A stretch of DNA of 64,000 nt from Phylloscopus collybita (GCA_027886175.1 JAJNNQ010000002.1:8552001-8616000), one strand, 5' to 3'; shown: positions 13,944-26,164, numbered from the stretch's first letter. Translations and numbers: made by a program. The notes: generated by a model from the letters alone, not told the origin.

Positions 13944-14545
13944 GCCATCCTGGTTAGCTGGGAAGGTCCCAGACAGCTGGAGGCCAGCCAACATGACACC
14001 CATCTATCAGAAGGGCTGCAAGGAGAATCCAGGGCACCACAGGCCTGTCAGCCTGACCTCAGCACTGGGAAAAGTCATGGAACAGATCACCTTGAGTGAC
14101 ATGTGTCCAGTTCTGGGCCACTCACTTCAAGAGTGACATGGAAGAGCTGGAGTGTGTCTGACAAAGGGCAAAAAAGCCTGTGAAAGGTCTACAAAATACA
14201 TCTTATGAGGAGCCGCTGACAGAGCGGGGCTTGTTCAGCCTGGAGGAAAAGAGCTTGGTGGAGACCTTGCTCTCCACAACTACCTGAAAGGAGGGTACAG
14301 CCCGGTTGCACCTGGGGAAGTTTGTGTTAGATCCTAGGAAAAATTTCTTCACTGAAAAAGGATGGTTAAGCATTGAAACAGGTTTCCCAGGCAGGTGGTG
14401 GAATCACCATCCCTGGAAGTGGTCAAAAAATGAGTGGATGTGGTATACTGGGATATGGCTTAGTGGGCATAGTGGTATTCAGTCAAAGGGTGGGCTTGGT
14501 AATCTTGTCTCTGCAGATCTTTTCTGACAATAATGATTCTAGGAA
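13944..14545 (+). mobile_element. CR1 LINE, internally deleted, plus strand
   Basis: The first part (13944 to about 14100) matches the start of the CR1 ORF2 RT region. It encodes a peptide like W-RPANMTPIY-KG and then RPVSLTSALGKVMEQIT. At about 14100 the sequence jumps to the far 3' part of ORF2, beginning with the VLGHSLQE-like end, followed by the YEEPLTERGLFSLEE-like C-terminal block (about 14200-14250). It then runs through the 3' UTR to a tail like TGATTCTAGGAATAG, which resembles the CR1 3' octamer repeat. Roughly the whole RT core is therefore missing. Frameshifts and stops make it dead. The plus-strand orientation is set by the tail at the right end. Confidence 0.88.
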
Positions 14546-15386
14546 TAGAAAATAGTAATTTTCATAGAGGGAAATCAATTTCATCTGTTTGAAATGGAAG
14601 GCCATCTTCTGAATTCAGTAGCTCAGAAAGCCTGAGATTTAGTTTAAATCTTGTAAAATAATGTAATTACTGCCTTACACATTTTCTTAGTACTCTCTTT
14701 GTTGTTCATGTTGTTCATATGCGAGTACTGAAATCTAACTAAATTCCCTGGATGCTGAGAACCAGTTTGAGGGTAAAATGAAGGATGCCTTAAGGAACCA
14801 TAACAACTAAGGAGTTAAATGGTTTCTTGGTGGACCAACTAATAATACACAGACACATGAACTGCACAAAAGTTGCTTTTGGGGACGCACTCTCACTGAA
14901 GCAAGGAACCAAAGGACGAAATGATGCCTAAATGAAATGCCAGCTGTCAGATCTAAGTGGTGGAAATCTTCCCAGCATGGAAAAGCAGAGCCTGGAACTG
15001 TAAAAGTATGCCAAAATACAACTGTAAGATGTAGCAGGTGTTGAGTCTCAGTTTGTTGAGCTCCATTCTTTCAGCTTTCTTACGAAATGATGATGTGTAT
15101 TTTTTATAAAATTATAGATAGGCAGAGGCCAGTCTGGTACCCCTGAAATTGTAACAGGCTAGATGTGAATTCAGCTCTTTAATATTACCATTATGAAACA
15201 GGGTGGCAGAAGGCCAACTATCTCTAATTGGGGAACAATAAAGCTAATTACAGCTATCTGCATCTGAACAGTCACCAGACAGCAAAAATTCTCTTCATTA
15301 ATGGCTGACTCCCATCCTGAATTTCATTTCAATTCAATCTATTCTGAACAGCAAAAAGTTGGAGTATAACAAAATCCTTTCCAAGG
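14546..15386. other. Non-coding DNA with a possible conserved element
   Basis: No gene or repeat was recognised. The distal part (15178-15330) contains dense transcription-factor core words and is listed separately. Confidence 0.5.
15178..15330. promoter_or_regulatory. Candidate conserved non-coding (enhancer-like) segment
   Basis: Within about 150 bp there are homeodomain cores (CTAATTG and CTAATTA), a SOX-like ACAATA, an E-box CATCTG and a TTAATGG word. No simple repeat or transposon explains the segment. This composition is typical of vertebrate developmental enhancers, but conservation was not measured and the assignment is an inference. Confidence 0.25.
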
Positions 15387-16109
15387 TGTCTTGGTTTAGG
15401 AAGACAGGTGTCTTCCTAAAGTTTCCCTTGGAATGGAGAATGCAAACCCCCTCCCTCCAAATTACTACAATTTTGCAATTAAGGGCAAAGATTTGGACAT
15501 AGGAATAACAGTTAACTAGGAATATTAAAAACACAAATGTAGTAGGACAAAGAAACAAGTAAACAAACAAAAATCCTAGAAACCGTGACAGACCCAGAAA
15601 TACAACCTGACACCCTCTTGGTCAGGGTGTTGGAAGCAGCCTAGACAAGCCCTCCTGGAGTAAAAGATGTGGTTCTGTTGGAGTAGAGATGATCCCATAG
15701 AAAGGGTCCAGTGGTGGTGAGATGGGTCCAATCTTCCTTTGGAATCCAGTGGAAAACCAGGATACCTGGTGTTCTTGAGTCTCAGTTTTTATCTAGGTAG
15801 GAACGGTTGGCTCCCCACACTGGGTGGAGCATCTCACAGTGGGATGATGTAATGTTTTCAGTCTTGTGGTGAGCTCTAATGGCCCATTAACAGCAGATAT
15901 CCCCCGGAGGGAGGAGGGATTGTGGAAGAGATAAGAACACTGCCCCACCTGGTTATAACAGCTGGCCCATTAGCAGAAGGCACCTGCCCCCTCCCCCCTG
16001 GAGTTATGGGGAATGGGTTATACCTGAGATAAAGAAACCATCTCCCCAGCCGGTTTCAACAGATAGAAAAATAGAATAAATATTTTTTTTGGTTATATAA
16101 CCCATGACA
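15387..16109 (-). mobile_element. Solo LTR of an endogenous retrovirus (passerine-type), probably minus strand
   Basis: The element starts TGTCTTGGTTT and ends CCATGACA, with the TG...CA ends of an LTR. It is flanked by CAAGG (15382-15386) and CAGGG (16110-16114), a 5-bp target duplication with one change, which would suit an ERVL-like integrase. Its first ~190 bp match the LTR at 25834-26702; the rest does not. The minus orientation is inferred from a TATATAA word next to the right end (16093-16099, reverse strand). Its body includes an internal CCCTCTTGGTCAGGGTG segment that I recognise from songbird LTRs. No internal retroviral genes adjoin it, so it is a solo LTR left by recombination. 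Confidence 0.8.
15395..15420. repeat. Short perfect inverted repeat at the LTR edge
   Basis: Two 12-bp arms (15395-15406 and 15409-15420) are exact reverse complements around a GG loop. The related LTR at 25834 keeps only the core AGACA-GG-TGTCT, so the hairpin core is a family feature. Confidence 0.85.
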
Positions 16110-19100
16110 CAGGGCATGACTCCTGGAGCACCAGCTTACAGGCTTCTGTCAGCTATGGTCTCCTGCTCTGGTATAGCAGCCCAGATCCACAGAAACCAAA
16201 CTGGTATCCCAGTTTTTTACCCAGCACAACTCTGCTCTCTCATGGAGCCTTCTCATGAAAATCTTTCAAGTTTTAAAGATTAACACATTATATCTGAATG
16301 ACCCTTTCTCAGCTGGTCTTCAAACACTCTGGGTGCTACCAGACTTGGAAAAAAACCAGAGATGGGCTGCTAGACAGAGCTCTGTAGGACATTTTGAGGG
16401 AAAGAAGTGTCAGATAAACTTCATATCCCCTGAGGTCTCAACAGGAATTGTGGGGCTAGCTAACAACTGAGCTTACTCTTGAGATACAGTAGAGTTTTCT
16501 CAAAATTTATTCTAATTATGACACTGCCTCCCACTGTCTGTTGTAAAATGAGCTTGGCACTTGCTCAGTTGGCACTCAGCTATTCTTACATTTACACGTC
16601 ACAGACACAAAATGTTCTTTTATTATACATATGAAATATTTTTTGAGTGTAGCAACGTTGAAATACAGCACACTAAATTAAACACTAGAAAGAGAACAAG
16701 TGGTCTCTCTGTGCCATGAAGGTTTCTCCAGAAGGATTCATCAGTTTTCATCAGACACTTGCAATGAGACACATCTTGCTGTCTTGAGTCTTCTCTCAAG
16801 GCCTATGAGAGACATTTCTACCACTTCACATTTACAGAGTAAAATGGAAAACAGCACAAATTCCAGAAGTAAGTTTCAGTATGTTTTGGTGATCAGATTC
16901 TTGTCATGCATAGAAGTATTTTAAATCAGCTAATCCACTGAGTGGAGAGGGCTGTTTGCTGAACTAAACCTATGAGAATACTCAGCTGAGATCATTCATA
17001 TGGAAGAAGAATAGGAATTAATGTACATTCACGACTTTTGCTATTGTTAAGGCCAGCAGTCATATATAACTGACCTCACAAAATTTGGCCAAAGAGTGTG
17101 CTTATGAACACTTAAATTTCGTAACATGAATCAACGGTTTGGGAGGAAACAGTATTCAGTAAGACCTGATTCAGGATATGGATCTTTACTAGCTTATGGC
17201 AACTTCTGTGCATTTAGAAATCAAAAGGCAATCACAGGATCTGGTATAACTTTCAAAATCAATTAAAAATAGTTCAAAATTTTTCACAATCTAGAGATGT
17301 GCATAATTCATTAACATTTGGCACTGAAATTGTTGCAAAATTTTCTGATTAATAACCTGTAAATTAGTCATTCCTTGTAGTGACATGTGTATTATAAATC
17401 CCTGTGTTATTTTGAGCAGAGTATATTTTGCCATTCAGTGCTCTCCTGGCAGGAAAACTTTTTTTTTTGAAGACAGGACTACAATTACACAGCACACAAT
17501 TTAGTTTCAATAGTGGGCACAGGACTTTGCTAATCGGAGACAGCTTTCATTATTTCAAATGCTATTCCAGGTGAATTGAATCATCCAATAGGAAATTTTG
17601 CATTTTTTTTCCTCCTTTTGCTGGGCTTCTCTGACACGAAAATGGTCATATTGCCAGAGTAGAAGATAGCATAGGAAAACAGAAATGAAAGAGGAAAAAA
17701 ATGCTTCAGGCTGGGTTAAGAGTCCTATTCTTATGAAAACAGAATCAAAATAGACCTTCACCACAGAGAAGGTACCATGAAGTATCATTATTTACATTTT
17801 TTAAGCTACTGATGTATCTAGATAAAGAACACGGAAATTACTGGGTTTATTTTTCTCTGTAGCAGACACTAGATTAAACATTTTCCCAACAGAACTGGAT
17901 TTCAAATCTAACTACAAGGCAAATGGATTGCCTTCACTGACTAAAGTAAGACCTTTTGGAGGGGGAGTTTGATGAGTTCCTATGAGGTATTCAAAGAAAA
18001 AAGGAGTTAAAATGTGGCACTTGGTTCTTGGCAAAGGCCTGTTAGTGCAGGGGCATAGGGCTGACCTTGGCCCCTTCCCCCCTGGGTAAAATGAAGCTTT
18101 TTCTGTTTTTCATTCTCCCTTGGGCCAGGACCCACATTACTTATAGAAATTAAAAAGCCGTGAAGAAATGCATAGGAAAGCAACTTAGTTGCTTTTGAAA
18201 AACCCCTTGAGTTTCCAGTTCATCTTTAGGAATTTAAGTGTATATCTGCATACTTCAAGATTGAATCCTCTCTAAAATATTTAAATAGATGAATCACATT
18301 AATAAGCAGGAAATACAGAGATAAATACAGCTTAGAATCTATGACAAGAGATTTAAAGAATATTTTTGACTCTTTGCTACTTCCACAGGGCTGATGCACA
18401 GGCTCAGCAATTTGAAACAAGTGAACCTAATGATAATAATAACATTCATAGATTCTCCTTTAGCTTCCCACAGATCAGAAATGGAAAATAAAGTAACCCA
18501 AGATGGGTTTATAAACTACTTGCTTGTATTGAGAGATGTGTCATGGAACTTGGCAAATTTTCTCAGGTCACAGACTTTGCTACCACAGTGCAACGTGAGC
18601 AGTTTAACCAACTGAAGTAAAAATAAAAATTTCCTATCCTTTAATTGTAAAATGTTCCTAAACAGAGCACAGATAACTCCCCCAACATAGTACAGAGCAA
18701 GTCTTGTAAATGGGATTTGTTAAACACATGTGGTAAGAGGACAGACTACTCAGTGGGTTTTAAGTTGAATTTGCATTTCCAAGGACAGCCTCAGATTACG
18801 CTTTTCACTTCCATAAACTGAACAGTAGGACTGGCAGATGTTTTCCAGACTAATACAAGAAAGAATTTCCCTGGTAGCATCATCATTAATTTAAGGCTCT
18901 GCCTATTTATTTTCTAAACTGAAAGAGGAAAACTACCTGAAATATTTTGTAGTTCCAGCCACTGTTCAAATTAACCTATTTGGGATGCTGAAAGTAAACT
19001 TCCCCATGCTCTTTGGAAGACAGCATAGTCTCGAGACTCTTTCCCACTCTGAGAAGTCAGTAATCATTAGTGTAATCTCCTCACTGTGATTTAAAGAAAG

Positions 19101-19812
19101 CTTGGGTTTGCAACTGATTGCAAACCATAGACAAAGGGAAGGCTGGAAAAGTTCATCTAGGCTTTAGTTACAGCTAAGATAATGCTATCATTTAGAAGAC
19201 ATTTAACAGTGAGGTTAGCAGATGAGTATTCCTGTGAGGTTTTGTTCATTTTTTATTGTTATTTTTAACAATTACAGTGTTTCAAAAGCAACAAGTTAAG
19301 TTCGGCCTGCATGTAAGAATGCAATGACAGCTCTGCTAATCATCCAGAAATCATCTGCTTGGGACAGTGTGATAAATAACAGGCAAACTACCCAGCCATT
19401 TCTTGGAAGCAGAGCCCCTGCCTTGGAACAGTGTGAAACCACAAATACTATCCATGTGCAAACAAATGTGACTTACAGTTTATCATTTATATTCATGCTG
19501 CCCTGAAAATGTCTTTCCTCTTCCTGGATCATTAGCTTGTCTGAAAAAAAATAGAATCAGACACATGTTAGAAGAGGTCGATAGAGGAGAAGCAAATGAC
19601 AAAAAATTAAACAAAACAATAGGCTGTGTTATGTTTCCATGGAAAGACAGCAAAGAAAAAAAAAAAAGAAAGTCCAAAAAAAGAACGACAAAAGGATTAA
19701 ACAGAACATAACCAATATATCAGTAAATGGTGGCAGGTTTTCCTTCCCTTTGCAAATGTTTCTCATGTGTCAATAGTTACAGCTCTTACTAGGCAATCTG
19801 GTCAGAGCTCAC
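16110..19812. other. Non-coding DNA, no recognised gene
   Basis: AT-rich unique-looking sequence. 17270-17410 has homeobox-type words. Small open frames (for example 16255-16470, 16700-16924) lack recognisable domains. A poly-A rich patch lies near 19651-19685. Confidence 0.55.
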
Positions 19813-20535
19813 CCACAAAATCACAGAATCACAGAATCAGCTAGGTTGAAAAGACCTTGGAGATCACGAAGTCCAGCCTGTGACCTAACATCACTTTATC
19901 AACTAAACCGTGGCAGTAAGTGCCACATCCAGTCTTTTTAAAAATACCTCCAGGGATGGTGATTCCACCACCCCTCTGGGCAGCCCAACCACTCTTTCTG
20001 TGAAGATTTTTTTTTCCCTAATATCTGGCCTAGACTTCCCCTGGTACAGCTTAAGGCTGTGTCCTCTTGTCCTGTTGTTGGGAGAAGAGGCTGACCCCTA
20101 CCTGGCTGCACCTTCCTTTCAGGCAGTTGTAGGCAGGAACAAGGTCTCCCCTGAGCCTCCTATTCTTCAGGCTAAACAATCCCAGCTCCCACAGCCATTC
20201 TTCATAGGGCTTGTGTTCCTGACACTTCACCAGCCCTGTTGTCCTCTTCTGGATGTATTTGAATATCTCAGTATCCTTCCAAAACTGAGGGACCCAGAGC
20301 TGTACACAGCACTCAAGGTGTGGCCTCATCAGTGCTGACTACAGGGGAAGAATGACCTCCCTGCTCCTGCTGGCCACACAATTCCTGTTCCAGGCCAGGT
20401 GCCCTTGGCCTTCTTTGCCACCTGGGCACACTGCTGGCTCATGTTCAGTTGGCTGTTGATCAGCAGCCCCAGGTCCCTTTCTGCCTGGCCACTGTCTACC
20501 CCACTCAGGGCATCTCCTCACTCCTCTTTACACAT
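19813..20535 (-). mobile_element. CR1 LINE 3' end, minus strand, 5'-truncated
   Basis: The left edge carries AATCACAGAATCACAGAATC, the reverse complement of the CR1 3'-terminal octamer repeat, so the element points left. Read on the minus strand, it encodes the ORF2 C-terminus: a VASRSREVILPL block (20339 upward), then [12 protein letters not shown], then [25 protein letters not shown] (20051-20329). The 3' UTR follows. A stop codon separates the two blocks at about 20340, and other lesions are present. A 5'-truncated length of about 720 bp is usual for CR1, which inserts by target-primed reverse transcription and often stops early. It is the best-preserved CR1 copy in the window. Confidence 0.95.
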
Positions 20536-21387
20536 CAATGTATTTTCCAAGTTAGTTTGAATGCTTTTTTTGTTGTTGTTTCTCAAAGCCTCCTCCATGT
20601 GTTCAGAATTACACTAACCCAAGAGAAAAAGATGGTTATGGCCCACTTACATGAGTGACAGACTATTACAGACATAATTACACCCTGAGTATGCATTTTC
20701 AGCATATTCCCCCTCACAGCTCCAATCTCAAATCTGAGAAGCTTTGGAGCTTCTCTCTTCCAAGGAGATGTTAAGCTTGCCATTATCTTTAGAGACATGG
20801 CTGAGTGAGAAAAGCCAAGTGGATGCTGGTGTTTATATGGAAGCCTTAGCAAACAGAATCCAAGGCAGATTTTCACAAAATGTATTACCCTGGTAATTGC
20901 AGAAGTGATAAATAGTGGGTAATTGGGAGCATAATACCAGTGGGTAAACACAACAGACAACTGTGGAGCATATTATGGTGGCAGGAGAAAGTGAAAATAG
21001 GACCTGAAATGACAACATTTACTTTGTGGTAGAGGTTCAAGGAGTAGCTGTGTGCTCTGATTACACATAGAAATCCATTTTTGCAGTGTGCTGCTCTGGT
21101 TTTGTACGTGCCATTAACACATTTGCATTTAGAAAACGCAGAGCAGAGTTTGCTTTTTTCCCACATGCAATCAGTTTTTGGGGCTATTTTTACCACCTAT
21201 TAAATCCATAAAATAAACATGATTCTAAATATTTGTGATCCACTTTCTTTTTTCCCATGCTGCATTTATATACATTGTTCTACATTGTTTTTTTCATTCT
21301 GCTGGCTCCCATTCAGAAAAGGATGAAAGTGCAGAAAGGATGATAAAAAGCAGATATCACACAGATTGTGATTTTCTGCATTTTACT

Positions 21388-21417
21388 TTTTTTTTTTACC
21401 TTTTTTTTTTTTTTTTG
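21388..21417. repeat. Poly-T tract (two runs)
   Basis: Two T homopolymer runs are separated by ACC. This may be a reverse-strand poly(A) tail, but no retroposon body was recognised to support that. Confidence 0.85.
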
Positions 21418-23290
21418 AAATTACATTGGAAATAAGTATATATGTCCATTTAGAAATTTAAAATAAAATAGAGAAAAAAACAATGCGAGTTTGTACAGAG
21501 GTGATGCCTATTTCTTGTTCAAAAGGTTAAAAGTAGTGGGTTTCACCTGCTGTTCTGATAACAACAAAAAGGCTTGTACTGAAAAAGAGCAAATTAGAAG
21601 ATCAGGAAATAGGTCATAACCATGGGAGCTATGTCTAGTATTAGTCAAAAAAGCAGTTGCAAAATTTCTCTGACGTTGCATTTGCAAGGGTTGTGTTCCA
21701 GCCTGGAGGGCAAGGACCAGCCCCTGGTAGATGGTCACAACCCCAATGAAGTCAGAAATGCTTCCTCAGTTTACACAGGCTGGCCTTTTGCTTAGAAAAT
21801 TATGAAAAATATGTACTCTTTAATTAAAATTACCAAAACACATAGGCCTGGAAAGCCCTTTACAGAGAAGCTGAATATTAATCTCTGATCCATGAAAGGC
21901 TTTCCTCAAGACTAAATCTAACAGCTGCTCTTAAACATTCATTGTTGAATGTGTCTCTAGCAGATAGTAGTATAAATTAACTCGTGATCTAGATGTTATG
22001 TTTGAATTTATAAAAGATGTAATTAAACCACAAATTCTTCACTGGGCACAGTACCATGCTTAGCAATTGCTGTATGAACTAATTATCAGAATAATTTCAT
22101 CTAGCTGTTTATCTCAGCAGAGCAGGCTTGGGGCCCCAGGATTTTGTCACTGCAGAGTGAGAAAGTGTTTTCTGGTGGAGTCGAAGACGTGATTTGCCTT
22201 TCAGTGCTGTGGGAATCCTCAGGAAAACATGTTTTTGTTACATCTGGGGACTGATGCTGGTATGTCTGGTTTCTGTTAAATGAAATCTTTTATCCTGTCA
22301 AAATGCAGCCACAGCCACATCCATTAGGGAAGGCACAGTTTTCCCTGTTTCCCCATTGCAGTGCTCCAGATTTCTGTGTGTCACTGTCTGGTCACACCGT
22401 GCCACCTGCTGGGATGTACCATGGGAAGTGACCTTGTCCTCTGTGCCTGCTCTGGGTTGTGCTGAAGTTACCTAAACGTTAGAAGAAAGTGGAGGTGAAT
22501 AAGCTTTTGGTGTTAAATGAACCCTGAGACACAATTAAAAATCTGCATTTCGGGCTTTATAACCTGTGTTGGGTGTGAACAGGTGGCAGACAGCACCTCT
22601 ACTGACCATTAATCACTTTTTTTGTCAATGCCTTTTCTTAGAGCACTGCACTCTTTCGGTGAATAATGTCCAAACAGGACTACATTTTTACCTGTCTTCT
22701 TGTAGCTGAGATTCTCTAATAAATAGTTTCCTGAATGTCAGTGTGTGTGTGTATGGCTTACATATATATGGAGCATATATTTATGTTGCTTACTCATTAC
22801 TGGGAAAAAAAATGTTTTAAATTCACTGCCAGTAGTGTCTTTGCACCTTTTGGTTCATTTATGGCCTATGCACTAGGCCTGTGCCACAGCCATAGGAGGA
22901 TTCCAGGGTTACTAGTCTAGAGCATTTACTTAGCAGGAGATGGGGAAGGAGAAGAGGGGTTGTTTTTGAAAGATGCTGCCAAGAAATCTCAGCAGACATG
23001 AGCTCTATGTGCAGCACCTTGCAAAAGGAATTCAGCCTCTCAGATCCATGGTGAGGAAGGTACAAATGTCTCACTCATTTAACTTTGTGGAACTATGTGT
23101 ACCTGCCAAAGGCCACCTAATGACAAGAATTTTAACTTTGGATTTTTTAATAAAACTACTTTGACAGGAGTGTCCAAAAGATCCACCTTTCTTTTTTTTT
23201 TAATGTTATCCTTATATTCACAGAAAAGCAAAAAGCAATCCCACACACAAGCAAAAACATAGATTACACAACATCTGATAAACAGAATAT

Positions 23291-23341
23291 CAGTTTGAAT
23301 GCTGGTAAAAATTGTAAAATTTTTACCAGCATTCAAACCTG
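23291..23341. repeat. Near-perfect hairpin, 21-bp uninterrupted stem
   Basis: The arm at 23293-23313 is the exact reverse complement of 23318-23338, with a GTAA loop. Three more pairs can form outside it if C23338 is bulged. It does not correspond to a transposon end that I recognise. Possible explanations are a recent template-switch mutation or a small-RNA-like hairpin. The stem is a little short for a typical pre-miRNA. Confidence 0.9.
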
Positions 23342-23879
23342 TGTGAAACAAATGAAGAAGTAGATGTCATGCTGGGAATTCTTTTAGAAAAAAACTGAAT
23401 TCAGAAGAGATGCAGCTCTCAGCAGCATCCCTGAGCACTCAGGACTTTGCTCTCCTTCAATTAATAAACAGGTCTTGGTGTATAACAACTGGTTATTTCA
23501 TGACATTTTAAAAGCACAGAGTTTCTGATTTTAATCTAGATGGATGGCACATTTCCTTACTACAGTTCTGACGGGCAGGACAAGGATTCATTTTTTAAAT
23601 GGTTTTCATAATCTATGTTATCCTATTTTTTGACTCTCTAATCCTAAAACAAAAGGGCATCTACAAAGCCATATCAGCTTCCCTTGCCTCTCCAAAGAGC
23701 ACTCAAAAGCTTAGATCCCCCTATCCCTGCACAGTGAAATGATGGATGGCCCTTTGCACCAAGAAGAGAGGAGCAGAGATAACTGAAGACAGCCCTGAGG
23801 CACATGGATACCTCAGCATGTACTTGGGGTGAATGATCTGCATTCAGATACTGATTTTACACTTCTGAGCTACATGTGT

Positions 23880-24062
23880 TTTGAAATATCTTCAGGGACA
23901 GCAGCTCCACCACTTTCCTGGGCAGCTGGTTTCAATGCTTCACCACCTTTTTGGTGATGAAATTTTTCCTAATACCCAATCCAGACCTCCCCAGGTGTAA
24001 CTTGAGGCCATTTCTTCTTGGCCTATCACATATTTCCTGGGAGGAGAGATGGACACTCACCT
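23880..24062 (-). mobile_element. CR1 LINE 3'-UTR fragment, minus strand
   Basis: The sequence is the reverse complement of the CR1 3' region. It has a CTCCACCAC...CTGGGCAGC block, then TGATGAAATTTTTCCTAAT and CCAGACCTCCCC, in the order seen in the copy at 19813-20535. The octamer tail is missing on the left. On the right it stops at 24062, precisely where an LTR begins, which suggests interruption by that insertion. Confidence 0.85.
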
Positions 24063-24519
24063 TGATGCCTTGGAATGGCATACCCAGAACAGAGGCTAGA
24101 CAGAGTTAGGAGGATAAAGTGGGTATTTATTAAAGGCCTTCAATAGATACACCTTGGGCAGCCAAAAGCCTGCCAGAGGTTACACCCAAAATGGACAATG
24201 GTTATGAGTTTTTCAGAAGATGAAAACTTTGGTTTATTTACATATCAGGTGTTAATCCTCCAATTAGAGCTTCAGGTAATGAAGTCGTATTTTCCCAGTT
24301 TGCCCCTTCCCAATTCACTTTTCTTTAAACTTTTTGGGGCCTGAGGCTGTGATGGTGACCTTGGTTCTCAGGCCTGGAAGGATTGTTTTGTCTGACCAAA
24401 ATGTGAATAGAGTACTAGAATAGAATACTAACACTCTATATAGAGTTCAGAGTTATACATTATTGCAGTATGGAATCTGAAAAACATAAAAGGTAAAACT
24501 TGCAGCATCAACATTGCTA
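24063..24519 (-). mobile_element. Endogenous retrovirus LTR, second type, right end uncertain
   Basis: This starts TGATGCCTTGG, inside CR1 sequence, and matches my recollection of a common songbird LTR (the GGATAAAGTGGGTATTTATT and CCTTGGGCAGCCAAAAGCC words). On the minus strand an AATAAA polyadenylation signal lies at 24126-24131, 63 bp from the proposed 3' end, which fits a minus-oriented LTR. I could not fix the other end. No CR1 sequence or target duplication resumes clearly to the right, so the LTR may be longer than given or followed by a deletion. No coding region adjoins it. Confidence 0.6.
24126..24131 (-). promoter_or_regulatory. LTR polyadenylation signal AATAAA
   Basis: Reverse-strand AATAAA at the expected place near the LTR 3' end. 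It supports the minus orientation of the element at 24063. Confidence 0.5.
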
Positions 24520-25833
24520 AAACCTCCAAGGAGGCCTCCTTGGCTTGGTTTAACCAAAAACAATGGCTGTGGAGGTGTGAGCAGAGCTGTAGGCTGAATC
24601 CATGCCAGGTAGGAAAAGCAGGAACAGAGAGGTATTTTTGTTGAGAGACTAGTGGCAGCTCAGAGAACCAGGAGGATAAATACTGATATGACAAGGTAAA
24701 TACTGGTACGAGAAGGTATAAAACCCAAGGGGGAAAAGCAGGTTGTAGGAAGATGGCAGCTCATCAGCACAAGGATCAGCAGAGGACAGCCCTTCCCCCA
24801 GGTCTGACATCTGTGCTGTCAGCAAAGGTGTGCAGGATTTCTCACTAGAGACAGTGCAATATACCAATGCTCAGCCTAGTAAGTTGTAAGTCTTTGGCAT
24901 CTGCTGTGTATTTGCCAACATATAATTGCTCTCTTCTCTTAAGTGGGTATGTCCCTCTTAGTGTCTCTGCTCATGGCAGTAGGTGCTGAACCAGATGTGA
25001 CCACTGGAAGAGGTTCATCACTCTGCTGCCTGGGGCTGTGGCAGCCTGAGGGCTATTCCAGTTCTTCCAGTTGGAGGTGAGTCCAGGACACTAGGTGTCA
25101 GTCACAGCTTTCTTCCCTGCTCAGTGACAGGATTTCACTGCTGTCTTGACCTGAGATGCTTTCTGTAGCTGGCCCTGAAGCAAGTCTGCCTTAGGCCACA
25201 TGTTCTAGTGCTGGTAATTTTAGCATGAGTCCAGACCACTACACAGAGACAAGGCCATAAAGAGAGGCAGAAGAGCACCAACCTGGTTGTGATATTTCTT
25301 CCTGGTTTGTATCCTGCTGTGTCCATAGTCCTCTTCAGCCAGGCACTGGGAGACACAGCAGATATTTCCCAGAGGTTACAGCAGTGCAACTCTAGCCCTT
25401 CCTAAGCCTGCCCAGCCAGACCAGGGTCTGCCTGTAGGTCAGCCTCTGAAAACTCATTGCAAGGTGCCTTCTACACATTGTGCCTCTCGTAACCCAGATC
25501 CTGAGCCAGCTTAGGCACTTCCACATTAACACAACAGGAAACTATGCTCAAAGCATTGCAGAGATTAGAAATACTAAATCAACCATGAAGACCTGTCTAT
25601 TTATGCTGTTTCTCTCCTTGGACAGCAAACCCTTATCTGCCCTCTCCTCTCATGTCCCAAACCAGGCAGACAATCTCTTGGTTTCAGCGTTTCACACCCC
25701 AAACTCATCTTTCTTCCCCTGGGACAACTTGCATCCACCATGGCTCAAACAGCCAGCCTGAACTAACAGGGTTTCCTTCAGTTTGCTCACAACCCTTCAA
25801 AGAGAAAAAAAGGTGGACAAAATATTGAAGATG
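24520..25833. other. Non-coding stretch between two LTRs
   Basis: The first part could still belong to the LTR starting at 24063. A perfect 18-bp palindrome lies at 24526-24543. No gag, pol or env-like peptide was recognised in any frame, so the two flanking LTRs, which differ in type, do not bound a provirus. Confidence 0.5.
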
Positions 25834-26106
25834 TGTCTTGGTTTGAAAGACAGGTGTCTGCTAGGGAGGGGCAGGGCCTCCCTTGGAATGGAGAATTCAA
25901 ACCACCTCCCTCCAAATTATTCTAATTTAGAAAATTAAAGGGCTCTCGGGCAGAGGTAGGGGGATAGGAATAACAGTTCTTTACTAGTATGTATAACAAG
26001 GCAAACAACCACCAACAACTACAGCATTAATAACAAACAGAACCCAAAACCCAGTAACAGTTTCCTGAGGGCGGCCCTTTCCCCTTGGGTGCAGTTCCGG
26101 CCTCAG

Positions 26107-26122
26107 CCAGCAGGGGCGCTGG
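26107..26122 (+). promoter_or_regulatory. CTCF-like motif 1 (one G short)
   Basis: CCAGCAGGGGCGCTGG resembles the CTCF core CCASYAGGGGGCGC, but the G run is four instead of five bases. It lies in the GC-rich centre of the solo LTR. Binding is an inference. Confidence 0.3.
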
Positions 26123-26164
26123 TGGCTCCCGGCGGGCAGGGCGGGTGCGATGATTCCCCCACGG

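Larger units (their letters stand above)
20536..23879. other. Non-coding DNA with poly-T tracts and one hairpin
   Basis: No gene was recognised. Poly-T runs occur at about 21388-21417. A (GT)n-TATA patch lies at 22739-22790. A 21-bp perfect hairpin sits at 23291-23341 and is listed separately. The open frame at 20583-20960 (125 codons, minus strand) has no recognisable domain and partly abuts the CR1 copy. Confidence 0.55.

Noticed and set aside
19910..20338. 142-codon plus-strand open frame
   Set aside because: It is antisense to the CR1 ORF2 C-terminus and a by-product of that repeat.
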